A DNA stretch of 64,000 nucleotides, from the NCBI GenBank assembly GCA_959347315.1, contig OY365810.1:32269083-32333082 (forward strand), in the 5' to 3' direction. Numbering within the stretch: the first letter of the stretch is position 1; every line of letters starts with the position of its first letter. Shown here piece by piece: positions 48,401 through 61,966 of the stretch. Source of the stretch: Bimastos eiseni. Its lineage: Eukaryota > Annelida > Clitellata > Crassiclitellata > Lumbricidae. The translations under genes and the position numbers were made by a program. Under the pieces are notes generated by a model. The model was not told where the DNA came from, did not search any database, and saw only the letters and a program-made list of their open reading frames with translations.

Positions 48401-49331
48401 AAAATCTCTGAATATTTCAAAAATCTATGTCAATGAAACAGTTTGAATATTTGGTATGTGGGGGGATTTTGTAGAATTGGAACGAACGCAAGAAGCAACA
48501 CATAATTGATAACTACATGTTTTATATGTGAAAGTGGTTAAATATCAGTGAGTAGTGCACAAATTTAGGAATTTTCGTTTTTCAGAAGCCAAGAATTTAA
48601 GATTTGGTGCATTGAATTTGTAGAATTTTATATATTGAAGACGATGTAATAAGTGTGTGAAAATGTTGAAAACAGAAAGAAAACACAAGTTTGATGCATT
48701 GAAGCTCTTGTATATTGGAGTTTGCTGTTGGAATTTAAGGAATAATGTTGAATTGAAGAAGGTATAAAAACATAGGTATATGTAGAGAATTTAAGTTTGA
48801 AGCATTGACCGTTGACAAACTTAGCCATCACTGTTGATTCTGCCTATGATGAATTTTTGATCTATCAGACATACGCACCTCTTATACAAATACATTACAC
48901 TTCCGTCTCTCTTGCTCGCGGATCAATTTCGGAGCTGCTTTCTATCACAGGTGAGATCTAAAACTTGCTCGCTTCAAATCTCCTAGCCAAATTCGAATTC
49001 AACTGAAATATGATTCCTATACGGAAATCAGCATCTGACAATAGTTAATGTTAACCCTCTTACCTATCTTTTGCCTACTGACGTTTCCTCAGAATACCTG
49101 ACACGGATATAGGCCTATATATATATATAGATATATATAAGTTCTTGAATCAAGTGCATGGTTTGACGCTCGGTTCAAGATTTAGTTGAACCTGTTTCGA
49201 TATTCTTGATCGATGTCATCTCGACATACCACCAAGACTTGATGCATTAAGTCTCTAGTGTAATTATTTTTATATTTTAACTTATCATGAGCTTTGTTTT
49301 GTAGCGTGAACTTAATCAGAATTGTCCAAAA

Positions 49332-52300
49332 TTGCCAAGGACAGGCGATGTTTGGTTTTTGGCGTCGAAAAGGAGAGTGTTGGCTGTGGGAATAATCATT
49401 TTCTTCTTTGGATTTACGTTTTATCTGCAGAGAGCCGAGAAAAATAAGTGTTTGTCGTTAAATGTATCAAGCAATCGGCAGCAGAATCAGGTATATTTAG
49501 TATTAATTATTAGCATCTCTGCCTCTGTCTGTCTTTGTTTGAGTCGGATTCTGTTCCATCCATATCTGCCTCCATGTCTTTGTCTGTGTTTCTCATTTTG
49601 TGCCTGTCTCTTTGTCTGTGTTCGTGCCTGTCTTTATGCACGCTTCATTGGTGTCTGTCTCTTTGTTTGTCTCTGTAGACGACCGCAGGCTTCTGTCTGT
49701 GTTCGTGTCTGTGTCGTTGTCAACTGCTACCCTGCTATACCAGCATTGTCACATCAATGCTAGAATGTGATTCCTCGCTTTAAAATTTACGTTACATGTT
49801 TATGTTCTGGCTTCATGTAGATTAATATAACGGAACTATGTCTATCAATCAACTGGCCAGATCCTCGTTATTGCAGCACGTCTGAAAAGAGTACAATGAC
49901 CTTTGGTAGTTCTTTCAATCTGTCTTCAAGTTACCTAAAGCAGTTTGGAATTCCTTTGAAAGACTTCGCTCCCATCAGAAGAGAAAACCTCAATGACTTT
50001 GTTTTTGTCACTGCCGCAAATAAAGAATATTTTCATGTTGCAATGGACGCCATTGGAAATATTCAGAAACTTCTACCAAATCATATGATTTACTTTTACG
50101 ATCTCGACTTCAATCGGTCCAAAGAACACATCAGTAAGGTAAATGATACGTAATAGTTTTATAACCCCACAGTTGCAAGTAAATGTTTGAGAAGAAAAAT
50201 GACACATCATTATAGTCAATAACCCAAACTCCCTTCTTAGAGCATAATAATTATCCGACATGAGGAATTTTTAAGCCCAATCATTTTCGTCAATATTTCG
50301 TCTTCACTAGGTTTAACAATGTTGATATAATTTACTTATCAGTTCTCCAATGTTCATGAAAATTGTGTGAGTGAAGAAAAAGAAACAGGTTTACACAAAG
50401 CTAGAGATAGAGAGAACAGGCGACAGCGATGATATTATTTTGTTTTCCCACACGTATAGGCCTATAATTGCACTATTGTTATTATTATTATTATTGTTAT
50501 TATTATTATTATTATTATTACAGCAGTTTTATATAGCGTCCCCTCAAGGTATTCTACTCAGAAGCGCTACCAGCCCAACCACGGTCAAACAGGACAGTCT
50601 TAAGGCCAGAGAAAAACAGAGCAGATTGGCCCATTGTTGTGAGGCGCAATGCTACTGGAAGGCCATTCCAGGTCACCGGACCAGCCAGTGAAAAAGCACG
50701 GCGCTGTCGGATAGCAGTCCTCGCACGGGGGAACAAGCAACTCCGCTTGCTCAGCAGAACGCAACAAACCACGGCGTCCAACAATGGCAGTGTGGCAGCA
50801 AAGTTCAATCAGGTAGAGGGGCGCCAGAGCCTCCATGCAGCGCCGTACCACTGCAGAGACACGGTAGGCAATGCGCTGCCGGTAAGGGACTATCTGTAGT
50901 TGCGGATTGGATAACTCTGTGTGTTTGTGTGTGTGGGTGTTTGTGAGAGAAACAGACAGACACAGACACACAGAGACACAAGAGACACAGAGACAAGACA
51001 GACAGAGACACACAGACAGACATAGAGAGAAAGAAGAATAAAGAAAGAGAGAAGTAGAAAGCGAGATGAATGTAGGTTGTATGCGAAAAGCATACTGACA
51101 GAAGTAGTGTAACGGAACGGGGCCTATTCGACAGTGACCAGGATGACGACTTGCAGCCCCGTCCGATATGGGGGTAGTTCGAGTTGCAGTCCGCTGAGTA
51201 AGGCTTCAGTGGTTTGCTGAAGACTAACCTATTAAGGTTTAAATAGCTCCTTTCTGGATGACGCTTGGAATAAGATACGCTTGTTCGATAACCCTCTTTT
51301 AATGTACAACGGAAAACAATACTTATGTAGCGCCGATTCGGAAATAGTCCGTATCTCACTCCCTCAATACGCCCTACGTCGATAACTAACGAGTAACTGC
51401 AACGCTACGTCAATGGCTGACGGCGACTACTAAGCTACGTCAATCGCTGACGGCGACTACTAAGCTACGTCAATCGCTGACGGCGACTACTAAGCTACGT
51501 CAATCGCTGACGGCGACTACTAAGCTACGTCAATCGCTGACGGCGACTACTAAGCTACGTCAATCGCTGACGGCGACTACTAAGCTACGCCAATGGCTGA
51601 CGGCGACTATCGCAAATCTACGACGACTATATCCACGACGACTATCGCAAGCCACGACTATTCGTGCTCCCCGAGGCGCCGAGACTGCAAGGCCGAAGCC
51701 GAATCTACAAGGCTCCCCGATGACGATCTCCAGACGACGACGACGACGACGATTCCCAGGCGACGACGACGATTCCATCTTCCAGGCGATGACTCCTTTT
51801 ATACTAATTTGCTGTAGATAGTAGATGATACACAGTAGATAGTAGACAGTAGACAGTAGAGACTACACAGTCGATAGTAGATAATACACAGTAGATAGGA
51901 TACAGTAGATAGTAGATATCTACAGCAGATAGTAGATGGATTACAGTAGATAGTAGATATCTACAGCAGATAGTAGATGGATTACAGTAGATAGTAGATA
52001 TCTACAGCAGATAGTAGATAGATTATAGTAGATAGTAGATATCTACAGCAGATAGTAGATAGATTACAGTAGATAGTAGATATCTACAGTAGATAGTAGA
52101 TAGATTACAGTAGATAGTAGATAAGCGTATACAGCAGGTAGATACCACAGTAGAAAGAACACAGTAGATAGTTGTACACAACAGGCAGACACTACAGCAG
52201 GCCGACACTAGGTAAGCGTAACCCTTAACCGTTACAGTAGTAACGGAGCATGTGATTTCCTATGGAAAGGGAAAGGGTGAGTCATGCTATGGGCTAGAAG

Positions 52301-55300
52301 CTAATTGATTGGCAGGCTAAGCTATACAGGACAGAACTATCGCATACTAGACCTAAGTAAGTATATAACCCTTGACTACGATAATAATAATAATAGGTCT
52401 GACAATAGATCTGAAAGAAGCGGACAGTGGTATAAAAGCTTCGATGTAAGCTGACTTTATTGTCACCTCCGCCGCTTTTTGGACTTTAGCAGTGCCAGTC
52501 CCAAACCTGGAGAAAGGAGGAGGAGGAGGGCGACACCAAATCATCGTTATGGAAAAGTGTCGTTAAAAATCAACACACTAACTTTTTTGTTAACATCAAA
52601 ATCGTCTATTTACCTGGGTGGATGACCAACACAACCGTCCGACCCATCCCTATGGCACATATGCACAATGTAGACCAACGACCCATTGATTTCATTGCTG
52701 TCATTTTAATACTTTATCTAAGAAACTAGACCAAGACCTGTCAATGGACATAATTTCTATGTCTCTTGTTGGATGCATAAATATTGAATATATATATAGT
52801 CAGTTACACGCATCTGCCGTGAAATACAGTCACTCACGCGTCATTATTAAGCGCTGATGAAAATCAGTGAGTAGTTACAGTTGGCTAACTACCAGTCAGT
52901 GACACGCGATATCATCTTCCTTTAGAGTGGGCTGAATACCCCTAGAGCTTTAGACTTAAACATGATGATAAAATATGCCGACGAAACCTACCTCCTTATT
53001 AGGGGTTCAATGGGAGGCACACTCACGGAATATCTCGCGGCGGTGCAGAAGTGGGCGAAGGCGAACAAATCTTCGCCTCAATTCGTCAAAGACCAGGGGA
53101 ATGCTGGTTTTAAGAAGACGGTCCGTAACTCTTGATCCCCTTGTACTGGGGGACCTGCGAGCAACGCCTCACGTCGACCGACTGCTGAGCATTTGTGCAG
53201 AATCTCTGCATGCTCTAGGGCCTTCAACACCGTCAGCAATGCCACTACGATCACCCGTCTCCTCTATGCCTCACCAGCATGGTGGGGCTTAACATCAGCT
53301 GAGGATCGGCTCCAGACATTCCTGGAGAGAATGCGAGAATGTGTTTCCTCGCTCCTGATGTTGTTCCGATGTCGGTCATGGCTGAGACGGCTGACGAGCG
53401 CCTCCTACGAGCTGTGATGGCGACTGAGGCGCATATCCTGGGACGCCTCTTCCCGCCGGTCGTCCACAGAAGCCATAAACTATATCCTAGACTACACCCG
53501 TTTACTCTCCCAGTAAGAGACGATAGAAATTTAATTCCAGGATTCTCTATAAATTCAAATTTGTAGCGAAGAATTAAAAGTAGGCTCCATTGTGGGCCTA
53601 TCTGTCATGAACCTCCTTGCCAATCTCGTCGCGAACTGCGAACATAGTAGACCTTTTGTAACTTACCGCGCTTTGTCAATTTGTTTCTTAGTAAACGAAG
53701 ATTATATAAATAGTTGTTTGTTTACGCATTATACTCTATCTAGCGAGAAACTGCAACCAACTAAACGGCAGACTACACTGTGAACGGAAAAAATAAGAAT
53801 ATATACAATAACTATAGAAATGAATATCAAATATTCAAAATGTGGTTAACACTAAAAGTATTTTAACACTAACTACAATAGTTATTATAATCATGTGCTG
53901 TATCATGCGGCTAAAAATCGCCGTCACTGTGACTTCATTTCAGTGACGTCATTTGCTTACAACACGGCGTTCAGTGAGGTCAGAATAGTAATACAATATT
54001 TACGCCAAAATCAAATCTACGGGCCGAAGATAGACATTCTAAACACACATTATGACTAATAAATGATAAATCTGCGATTTATAATCTTTAAACTGGTGTT
54101 TTTCCATACTTGATAAAATGCACAAATTATTGCTCAAATTATTATAGTTATTCTGGAGCTTAATTTTTTTCTCAATCAGCGTGTATAGGCCTCGCTCCCG
54201 TAAAGTATCTATTCGCTTTGTCGTTTAATAAATATAATGCGTAAATTGCCTCTTGACGATGTCTGAAAACACAATAAGCAAGTAGCAACCTACAAAAATA
54301 AATTGTATATCGTGATGCAGAAGTTATTTGAAATTCGCGTACAAGCATATAATGGAAGCATGTGGAAAAGTTATACAAGACAGTTTTTTTAATGGTGACT
54401 TGCATTTCACATTATATAAAGCAGCCGCTTGCTTCACTGTACAGATTAGTGCTCAGGTTCGGTGGCGATGCGAATGCGGCCACTGCCTTCTAGACCCGAC
54501 TTTGGAAGCAACGAAGATGTATGTATGACAGGCAATACGTGTTATAGGTCGAATTCGTTCGACGTGCAACACGGCTTGTGTGTCCACCACCACATCGGAC
54601 AAGAGAATTTTTGCACGACAGACGAGTAGGCCTATCATGCGATCGAACCCGTGTCAGAATTGCTTTATAATTCAATTGTTCAGTCGCTGATAATAATAGT
54701 TGGAGGCAACTGAGACGTATGACAGGGATATCCTATGCACATCATCAACTTGTCGGCAAAGTTATATGGCAAACAAACGACAACAGTGAGAGTAGCGGGA
54801 GGGATGTCAAATGAGTTCCGAGTAAGAAAAGGGGTTAGAAAGGGGTGTGTAATGTCATCGTATTTATTTAAAATCATGGAAGAAATTGTGATGAGAGAGG
54901 TACTGGATGGCTGGGAAGGAGGGGTACAAATAGGAGGATGAAAATTAACGAACTTGAGATATGCGGATGATATTGTACTGTTAGCAGAATCTGAAAAAGA
55001 GCTACAAGAAATAATCAATCGTCTGGATAAGATCGGAAGTGAGAAAGGTTTAATGATTAACATGGATAAAACCATGATCATGGCATTAAATGGTAAAACA
55101 TGCAACATCGTTTTGAAAGAGAGCAGACTGGAGCAGGTGGATACGTTTCAATATTTGTGATCATTGATAACAGAAGATGCAGAGTGTAGCAGAGAGATAA
55201 GAGGAAGGATGGCAAGAGGACAAAGTGTTCAGATAGGGATGAAGAAAATATGAAGGAGTCGCAGCATAAAGTCAACCACCAAACTGAGACTAATGAAAGC

Positions 55301-57733
55301 ATTGGTATGGCCGGTGGTTACATATGGCTGCGAAAGATGGACCATCAAAAAAGAGATGAAGGAAGAATTGAAGCTTTTGAGATGAAATGCATAAGACAGA
55401 TTCTAAGGGTATCATGGACTAAAAAAAGTAAAACGAGTGGGTATTGGAGAAAGCAGACATGGAACGAGAGTTACTTACTCTGATAAAAAGGAGGAAATTA
55501 ACATACTTTGGACATGTGATGAGAAAAGAGGGAACTGTCTATAAAAAGAAATTATGCAAAGCACTACATCTGGAACAAGTAAACGAGGAAGACCAAAGAC
55601 ACGATGGATAGACAATGTGGAAAAATGGACCGGTAGACCACTGGACAACTTACTAAAGAAGACGAGAGACAGGAAGAGATGGAGTAGAGTTGTCCATGAA
55701 GCACCAACCCACGGATCGAGGATGGTTAAGACAAGACAAGAAGATAATAGTTAGAGGATATATCGCAATAAAGGAATTATAAGGTTGACCCGTCCTTCTT
55801 TCGCTGGGCGGTTATGGTTAAATTACAGGTATAGGGTAGTGGGCACGCTGCGTGGCTGCCGACAGCTAGATACGACTCCTGCAATAACTTATCATTTGTT
55901 CGTGTGTGTAATCATAGGCCTACAATTCGTTCATACTGTAATCATAGGCCTACAATTCGTTCATACTGTAATAATAGGCCTGTCAGTTTGATCATCGCCA
56001 AACGTAGGAACACCGCAAATCCAATCGCTGCGTATCAAAATTTGGAAATTAATGTGAGCATTACTTACGAAGCCAATAGGTAATGCTTGTGAAGGACGAT
56101 CGTTTTCTGCGCACAAAAGAACGAAAAAATATTACAAGCTTCTTGGATTATGATCGGCTATAGGTAGTTTTGCTTATTCTGCATAGAGCCTGCTGAAAAA
56201 TTTATGGTGGGATAAAGTCAAGCATAAAATGCTAGAATATAAATGTGATGTGAACGTTAGCTCATACATCTTCCAGAAAGAATATTTTCAATATGGAGTT
56301 CTGAATTGCATTGATTTCATTGTGAAAGTAATATGACCTGTCATTTCAGATTAAATCGCTATGTAGTGTTATATACCGGAAGTTCAACTACTCCAGATAT
56401 CCGGACCACGTCCAATATCTGAAAAACTACGCGTTTAAGCCGCTTATAGTACACGTAAGTGCCTACCACAGTAGGCTTACACCTATAAATTAAAACATCG
56501 TGATAACACATATTTGAGCGTCTCTATCTGAAAGCTTCTTTGGGGAGAGTTCCAGACTTGGCATACAGACATGTCCACGATTACTGTAATTGGATTTAAA
56601 CCGTAATGAAATAGTACCGTAAAAGGGCAAGAAGCTGATGAAGATTATTGCAAGATTGAGTGTTTCAAGGCGAGGGACCAACGACGGTGAGGCTACCATT
56701 CCGCGCGAGGGAAATATGAGAAGAAGGGACGACCATATCGACCTGTGTTGGAGCCTCTTGCATGGATGTCGATGAGATCTGCGGTTTAGATAAGGATGAC
56801 ATCGAAGCACACAACACCCTCGGATGGGATGCATCGTAATGGGACTCACAACCATTGGATAGTTAGTTAGTATCGTCTTCATGCAGGAAATTGTACCATT
56901 CTCTGTCGCTCTGCGATTCATACTGTATTCGTATACTCTTTCCGTCCTCTCTGTCTCTGTGTATCTCTTTCTCTGTTTTTGTTTCTCTCTCCCTTCATCT
57001 CTTCAACCCTTCCACCCTGCCTCCCTCCTTTCCTCCCTCAGTTCCTTTACCTCTCTCCTCTCCGTTCCCTTCCCGTCCCTCTCGTTCGCGAATGACGGTG
57101 ACCTATCTTGTTTCAAGAGCTTCCATCATGATAGATATTCACTGTCCAGCATTCATATGATTGAGATCAACATAATTATTAGTACTTCTACTTCAGGAGA
57201 TGTTGTCTGAGTATCCTCGAGTCTTCTGGATCGATTCATCCATTCGTTTGAAAGCGAACAACCTGAGTCTGACGCTGGAAGAAGTATTTCGCAGTGGAAT
57301 TCTGACATTTGAACGATCCATTCATTCCAATTTCGAAGCTACTCACGAAAGAATGTATCGATTTCTTCCTATTTCTGCCAAGGACGCCGCTAATACCCAA
57401 CAGTACGGAGCCAACAGTATCTTCATCCATCGAACGAAAGAAATATATACCAGGATAATCGTCTGGTGGGTGCTATGTGCCCTAACAAAGGGATGTATTG
57501 CTCCTACTCACGCGTTGACTTGTCACTTCAAGGGGAAGGACATATGGGCCGACTGTCATCGTTTTGACCAGTCGGCTATTAATATCCTAATGGCCAACCA
57601 TTTCCTCCACGATGTTTCTAGCTACACAAGTATTAGCGATCAAATTGCCGTTAATCGTTACGTTGCACACCAAGAACTGTTGATAGTTTGCCCGACTGAA
57701 ATTAAACTGAAATCGGCGGAATACTTTGTGTAG
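49332..57733 (+). CDS. Array copy 4: four-exon DUF1647-like type II membrane protein with a 6.2-kb intron full of repeats
   Basis: Exon 1 ends at 49490 (CAG|gtatat). It encodes KRRVLAVGIIIFFFGFTFYL, a basic-then-hydrophobic signal anchor. It has no in-frame ATG after the stop at 49302-49304, which overlaps an acceptor-like TTTTGTAG, so an upstream exon may supply the start. Exon 2: 49821-50138 (106 codons; CLSINWPDPRYC, GIPLKDFAPIRRE, FVFVTAANKEYFHVAMDAIG, IYFYDLDFNR; donor AAG|gtaaat). Exon 3: 56350-56454 (35 codons; CSVIYRKFNYSRYP, NYAFKPLIVH; donor gtaagt). Exon 4: 57197-57733 (178 codons; YPRVFWIDSSIRL, DCHRFDQSAINILMANH, stop TAG). All internal junctions are phase 0. Intron 2 holds CR1-like, Jockey-type and RTE-like LINE fragments and two minisatellites. 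Most diverged copy, and the only one on the plus strand. Function inferred as for copy 2. Confidence 0.75.
50480..50890 (-). pseudogene. CR1-like LINE 3' end with (TAA)n tail, in copy 4 intron 2
   Basis: Minus strand: CLFPRARTAIRQRRAFSLAG, PVTWNGLPVALRL and SALFFSGLKTVLFDRGW, then a short 3' part ending in a (TAA)n run at 50480-50520. These are the terminal residues typical of CR1/L2-like ORF2 proteins. A different subfamily from the (GAAT)n copies. Confidence 0.85.
51400..51610. repeat. 30-bp minisatellite, about 7 copies
   Basis: Nearly perfect tandem copies of GCTACGTCAATCGCTGACGG followed by CGACTACTAA, followed by (ACG)n-rich sequence to about 51785. Confidence 0.95.
51815..52210. repeat. 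GATAGTA-rich minisatellite
   Basis: Tandem copies of a roughly 41-bp higher-order unit built from AGATAGTAGAT, ATCTACAGCAG and GGATTACAGT. Confidence 0.9.
52963..53540 (+). pseudogene. Degraded LINE reverse transcriptase, same subfamily as 8716-9590
   Basis: Frames switch but read, in order, KYADETYLLIRGS, VQKWAKANK, ARAFNTVSNATTITRLLYAS, PAWWGLTSAEDRLQ and HPFTLPVRDDRN. Stops and frame changes make it dead. Confidence 0.75.
53545..54725. other. Part of copy 4 intron 2; no supported gene
   Basis: AT-rich, with only short accidental frames. Confidence 0.4.
54730..55760 (+). pseudogene. RTE-like LINE reverse transcriptase, C-terminal half
   Basis: Reads SAKLYGKQTTTVRVAGG, EFRVRKGVRKGCVMSSYLF, LRYADDIVLLAESEKELQEI (YADD box), GLMINMDKTM, LMKALVWPVVTYGCERWTIK, and at the end RGRPKTRWIDNVEKWTGRPL and DRKRWSRVVHEA. 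Stops at about 54939, 55158 and 55250 plus frame changes show it is inactive. The corresponding first half of the same type appears at 23190-23450. Confidence 0.85.
55905..55990. repeat. About 30-bp tandem repeat, 2.5 copies
   Basis: Copies of ATAGGCCTACAATTCGTTCA followed by TACTGTAATC. Confidence 0.85.
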
Positions 57734-58159
57734 TAGATTTGCAAACGTAGCTGTGGATTCGGACCATCAAGTGTACCATATGATATTCGTCGAATCGGCT
57801 GAATAGTGTATGTAGTAGACATGCAAACGAAGCTGTGCAGACCAGGTTTAAGACCTATAGCGGCCCTTGGCAAAGCTACATTATATTTTACCAGAGATTA
57901 AAATTAAGTCAATGGCTCTTTTTTATTTAGTTTTTTTGCGTTTTTCGCTAAAGTAGGCTATTAAGATTACATATAAGTATTAATATAATGTTTGAATTAA
58001 CTACCTCAGTCAGTCAACAAAGATGTATAAATGAATATTATTATAAATTATTAATAAAGTTTTTACTAGCAAGATAAATTCACTTAATCCTAGAGGCTAG
58101 AGTTGAACCAAAAAGTAAATTAAATTGTAATGTCGTATACGTAGAAGTACTAAACACTA

Positions 58160-58315
58160 CAGGGGCGTCAATTCCCCTGAGTGATGGATGGAAACCCCCG
58201 GTCCCCAGTGTTAGGAAGGCAAGATATTCCCTCTCCCTAAGACTAAATTATTATTCCCCCCACATAAAATTGGAGGCATTTGCCTCCGGACCCCCTCCCT
58301 ATGTGGACGTCTCTG
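58160..58315. mobile_element. 156-bp hAT-type MITE, copy 2
   Basis: Ends CAGGGGCGTCAA and, reverse-complemented, CAGAGACGTCCA. Perfect 8-bp direct repeats AAACACTA flank it (58152-58159, 58316-58323). Interior shared with 45270-45389. Confidence 0.85.
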
Positions 58316-58339
58316 AAACACTACAAACTAAGGGATCTA

Positions 58340-58462
58340 GGACAGTTACCCCCGGACACTTATACCCCCGGACAATTATACTCGTACAAATTACCCCCCG
58401 GACAATAACCCCCGGACAATTACCCCCACACAAATTACCCCCGGACAATTAACCCCGGACAA
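58340..58462. repeat. About 15-bp minisatellite, CCCCGGACAATTACC-type
   Basis: Seven or so diverged tandem units adjoining the MITE. Confidence 0.85.
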
Positions 58463-58479
58463 TGATCAATGTAGCAGGC

Positions 58480-60790
58480 CCATAATCCAATTGTTTTATT
58501 TATACTGTTAAATATTCGAATGACTACTATTTGGAGAGCTGCTTATTCGGCTATTTGGTTGCATAAAGGCAGAGATGGAGGCAGAAGAAAGGAAGAGGCA
58601 TGCAGGCAGAAAGGAAGGCAGGAAGAGAAGAAAGAAATGGAGAAAAAAGTTCGTAGGCAACACCCAAAGCAAAGCGCCTCCCATTGACGTTATCCCTACA
58701 TATCTACTCCTCTTAGTACATCGGTGCCTTAGGTTAACTGTAACTTCGACAACGGACATCTTATAAAAAGAAGGATCATTTAAAATAAATTCGTCCACTT
58801 GGTGCCTGCTACATTTCATCATCTGCTACAGTAACCTTTCTTGACCCTAGTGACCTCTCCAAAGAAAATAATTAGGGAGCCAGCAAGGATGACCAAGAAC
58901 TAAAGAAGGAAGAAAGAGAGGAAGGTGTAGAAAAAGAAAAGCCTTGGCAAAAGGAAGGAAAGACCAAGGGATATCATGAAGAAACATAAAAGACGCATTA
59001 GCTGCCATATTACAATAGGAACATACAGAGAACAGAATGTGACAAAAGTAGTTTTGCATGAAGGTCGAATATTTATAAAACTGATGATGAAGACGACAAA
59101 ATAGTTGGAGAAATTATTGAAACAAGCAGCGAAAATGCAAACCGAAAGAAATAATGCAATAATCCGAAATTTAGTTTAACTCTTTCAAACTAGTACGTAC
59201 TTCTCTCTACTCTCTTTTAAAGTTCAAGTAGACGAGCGAAATGACAGCGAAAAAAATAAATAAATCCAATAATCCGAAATTCACAGCTCCAACTCAAACA
59301 CTGTATCTCTTCTGCCTCACTGTGTTTTAATGTCAAGTACATATATCATAAGAAACTGGAGACACAAAAGCTTTAGATCTCTGGATCTCAGGTTTGATAT
59401 GCTCATTATAAAAAGACCGGGACAACAGAGGTACAGTGAGAGAAAATAAGAGAAAATAAAACCCCAGATTGTAGTAATAGCCCATACAATTATGTATCAG
59501 TATTTAATATAAGAAAATGGCAGATTTTGTGGTGATTTGTTTCTAATTAGGCAATATCACAAAATGCATCTAAACTTCCTAAAGGGTCTCTCGGATACAA
59601 CTGGTCTGGTATATATGTATAGCACAAATATCCTGAATGTAAATTTAAAGTTTTAAGTATGACCGAAAACCGAGATCCAAACAGATCTATTGCTCAAATG
59701 ACGCATTATCCGGCATCAATGCCCCTTGCTGCTTTGTGTGCCAAGCAATTTGACAGTCTGCAAGTAGAGTATTGTTCATCAAGCACAATGGTTTTATAAG
59801 TTACCACAGTGAATGTGAAGGAACACTAAAGTTGGACAAAATCTTTGGCCTCATCGCTCTCCTGTCTCCATCTTTGGCCTCATCGCTGTCCTGTTTCCGT
59901 CCTCTGCCATTGGTAATAATACGATGTAACTATTCAGCATTCAGCATGTGTGTAACAGATTTTCAGTTACACGCACTGCACAAAAATTGTAAAATCCAGT
60001 GACTAATGCGCAGGGCATCAACCAATTATACACAAACATCAAGCTGCTGTCAGATCTAAATCAGCAGTGAAAACTTGTCTAGTCAAATACATTCGTTGAC
60101 GTCATTAGCAAGTATATCTTGGCTATTTCACAGGAAATGAAGTAGGCCTACCAAAGAATAAAAAGTGACTGTACTGAACACTAAAAGTTGTTCAAATTTA
60201 AATGTAAGCAATTTTACAGAATGACACTTCAAATGTTGAATGAAAACTTTTGCTACCCACACTTTTTGTGATGCCCCACATTCAGACGCCCTGAGACAGC
60301 AAACGTAATGAACATAACAAATGTTACGCTGTCAAACAATGAATGGCCTCATTCGACACTCGCACAATACTTTACACATATCAAACATTTAGATATACAT
60401 TTTTATTAGTGTTCACTGGTTTCAAACGAGGAACTCAAATGAAATGAATATTTACCGTACTGCTAATGATGACCGAGCTATTCTGTTCTTTACACCATCG
60501 GACCATCATTTAAACAGTTCCGAGTGTAAAAGCATTTCACCCTTCGAAACAAAGAGCCACGTTTTAGCACAAGTCAACTGTACAAACCCAATTGTGTATC
60601 ACCTTTAGAAATGTGCAATTTTCACAAAGTTCTAGTTCATGACAATCCTACCACCTTCTGAGTTCCACACTTCAACACAAAAAATGCCTCTTCTGTGTCG
60701 CTATCAGCTGGCAAATGCTTTTACAATTCCGTGGCAGGTACTGCGGAACGATAAGTGCACTGAAACTAGTCTCTGTGTGCGACTGTGTTG
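58480..60790. other. Intergenic; no supported gene
   Basis: AT-rich; 58570-58650 and 58890-58970 are purine-rich (GAAAGGAAGG-type). A 27-base text around CATCTTTGGCCTCATCGCT is repeated at about 59838 and 59869. Confidence 0.4.
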
Positions 60791-60795
60791 TGTCT

Positions 60796-61791
60796 CTACT
60801 TCCAGGCTGCATGTTTGCTAAAACCGTTTGAATTTTTTGGTCCAGGTGGTCGGTCTTTTTTATCAGTGGCTTTTGTAGCAGACGACGAATTCTTTGGTTT
60901 CGTGGATTCAGTTTTGTTGGATTTGCTGTGCTTTGTTGAATCTTGTTTAACGGTAGTGGTCTCAGAACCAACAATGTACTCCTGCCGAAAAGAAAACCTT
61001 CATTACTCAAAAGAACAATATCAAAGTCATCCTGTAAAATGCCATAATCTCATAACTATGCATGACCCTTTAATGCTACAATTATTATGCATGCATGCAC
61101 AAGGCTATCTACATATTGCCTATGAAAAACCTCATAAATGAACAGAACCATGCTTTCTAAAGTACCAAGACAAGGTCAATCTAAAAAGGTGCTAATGAGG
61201 ACAACAGAACGGAAAGATTGTCATTTAGGGTAAGTTGAAAATGTTTTTTAAGATCTCTGTTCTCGAGAATCACGAATTTTCAGAGGAAGGATATTCCAGT
61301 CCACAAAATGAGAAAGCAAATACTGCCCACACAGTCGTACAGGAGTGTGGGATCAAAAGGTATCTGTGGGCTGCTGAATGCCACAATTGCCAACCCAGCT
61401 GGCTCAAAATAGCCGAAATGAGCTGCAACAGCTGTGTCGAGCAGACAATACCTACGTTAAGACGTTAAATGTTGAAACACTTCACAACTCAATAAGACAT
61501 TAAGCATTAACAGCATATAAACTAGAATCTCTCATTGAAGCCAAGAGCACAGTGATGCTGATCATTCACAGCAATTAAACTGAATCTTCAAAGAATTACA
61601 TACAATTTGGCAACAAAGCAGAGATTTCCTTCTCATATAACTACAAAAACTGATAAGGATCTAATACCTTATTGATCGGATGACTAGGATGATTCCTCGG
61701 AAGAACTCCATCTCTTGGATGACAGTCGGCAGCTGGCATTTCCTTCATCCCGCCAGTGGAGTTCTGCTGGTCACTCGGTTTAGTTCTAGTT
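60796..61791 (-). CDS. Last two coding exons of an unrecognised gene
   Basis: Penultimate exon 61791-61668: acceptor TTATTCCCAACAG, donor AAG|gtatta, 124 nt entering with the last base of a codon and leaving on a codon boundary; encodes TRTKPSDQQNSTGGMKEMP, CHPRDGVLPRNHPSHPINK. Final exon 60981-60796: acceptor TTTTCTTTTCGGCAG, 61 codons then TAG; begins EYIVGSETTTVKQD, continues as a Lys/Ser/Thr-rich tail (KHSKSNKTESTKPK, ATDKKDRPPGPKN) and ends SKHAAWK. Matching phase, two good acceptors and clean frames support a real C-terminus, probably a disordered basic tail. Upstream exons must lie beyond about 61800; a hAT element occupies 61967 to the window end, probably in an intron. No family recognised. 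Confidence 0.5.
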
Positions 61792-61966
61792 CTGTTGGGA
61801 ATAACAAACACACATCCAGTCAGTGCACCAGTCATCTGACTGTCTTTCACTTGGCAGCTTTGTAAAAGTAATTTCAGCTACTTGGAATGCGTAAGAGTCA
61901 ATTGCGCACAGACGACTTACTCTGGGTTGCTGTACGAGTCCACACATCATGTGTGAACCCATAACC

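Noticed and set aside
51400..51610. Regular 30-bp repeats considered as a CRISPR array
   Set aside because: Repeats are contiguous with no unique spacers and the DNA is eukaryotic.
54172..54675. Overlapping short frames on both strands
   Set aside because: No motif, no splice pairing; within copy 4 intron 2.
60672..61010. 112-codon minus frame and 118-codon plus frame over the last exon at 60.8-61.0 kb
   Set aside because: The third minus frame, bounded by a strong acceptor and continuing in phase from the 61.7-kb exon, is the better reading; these two are shadows.
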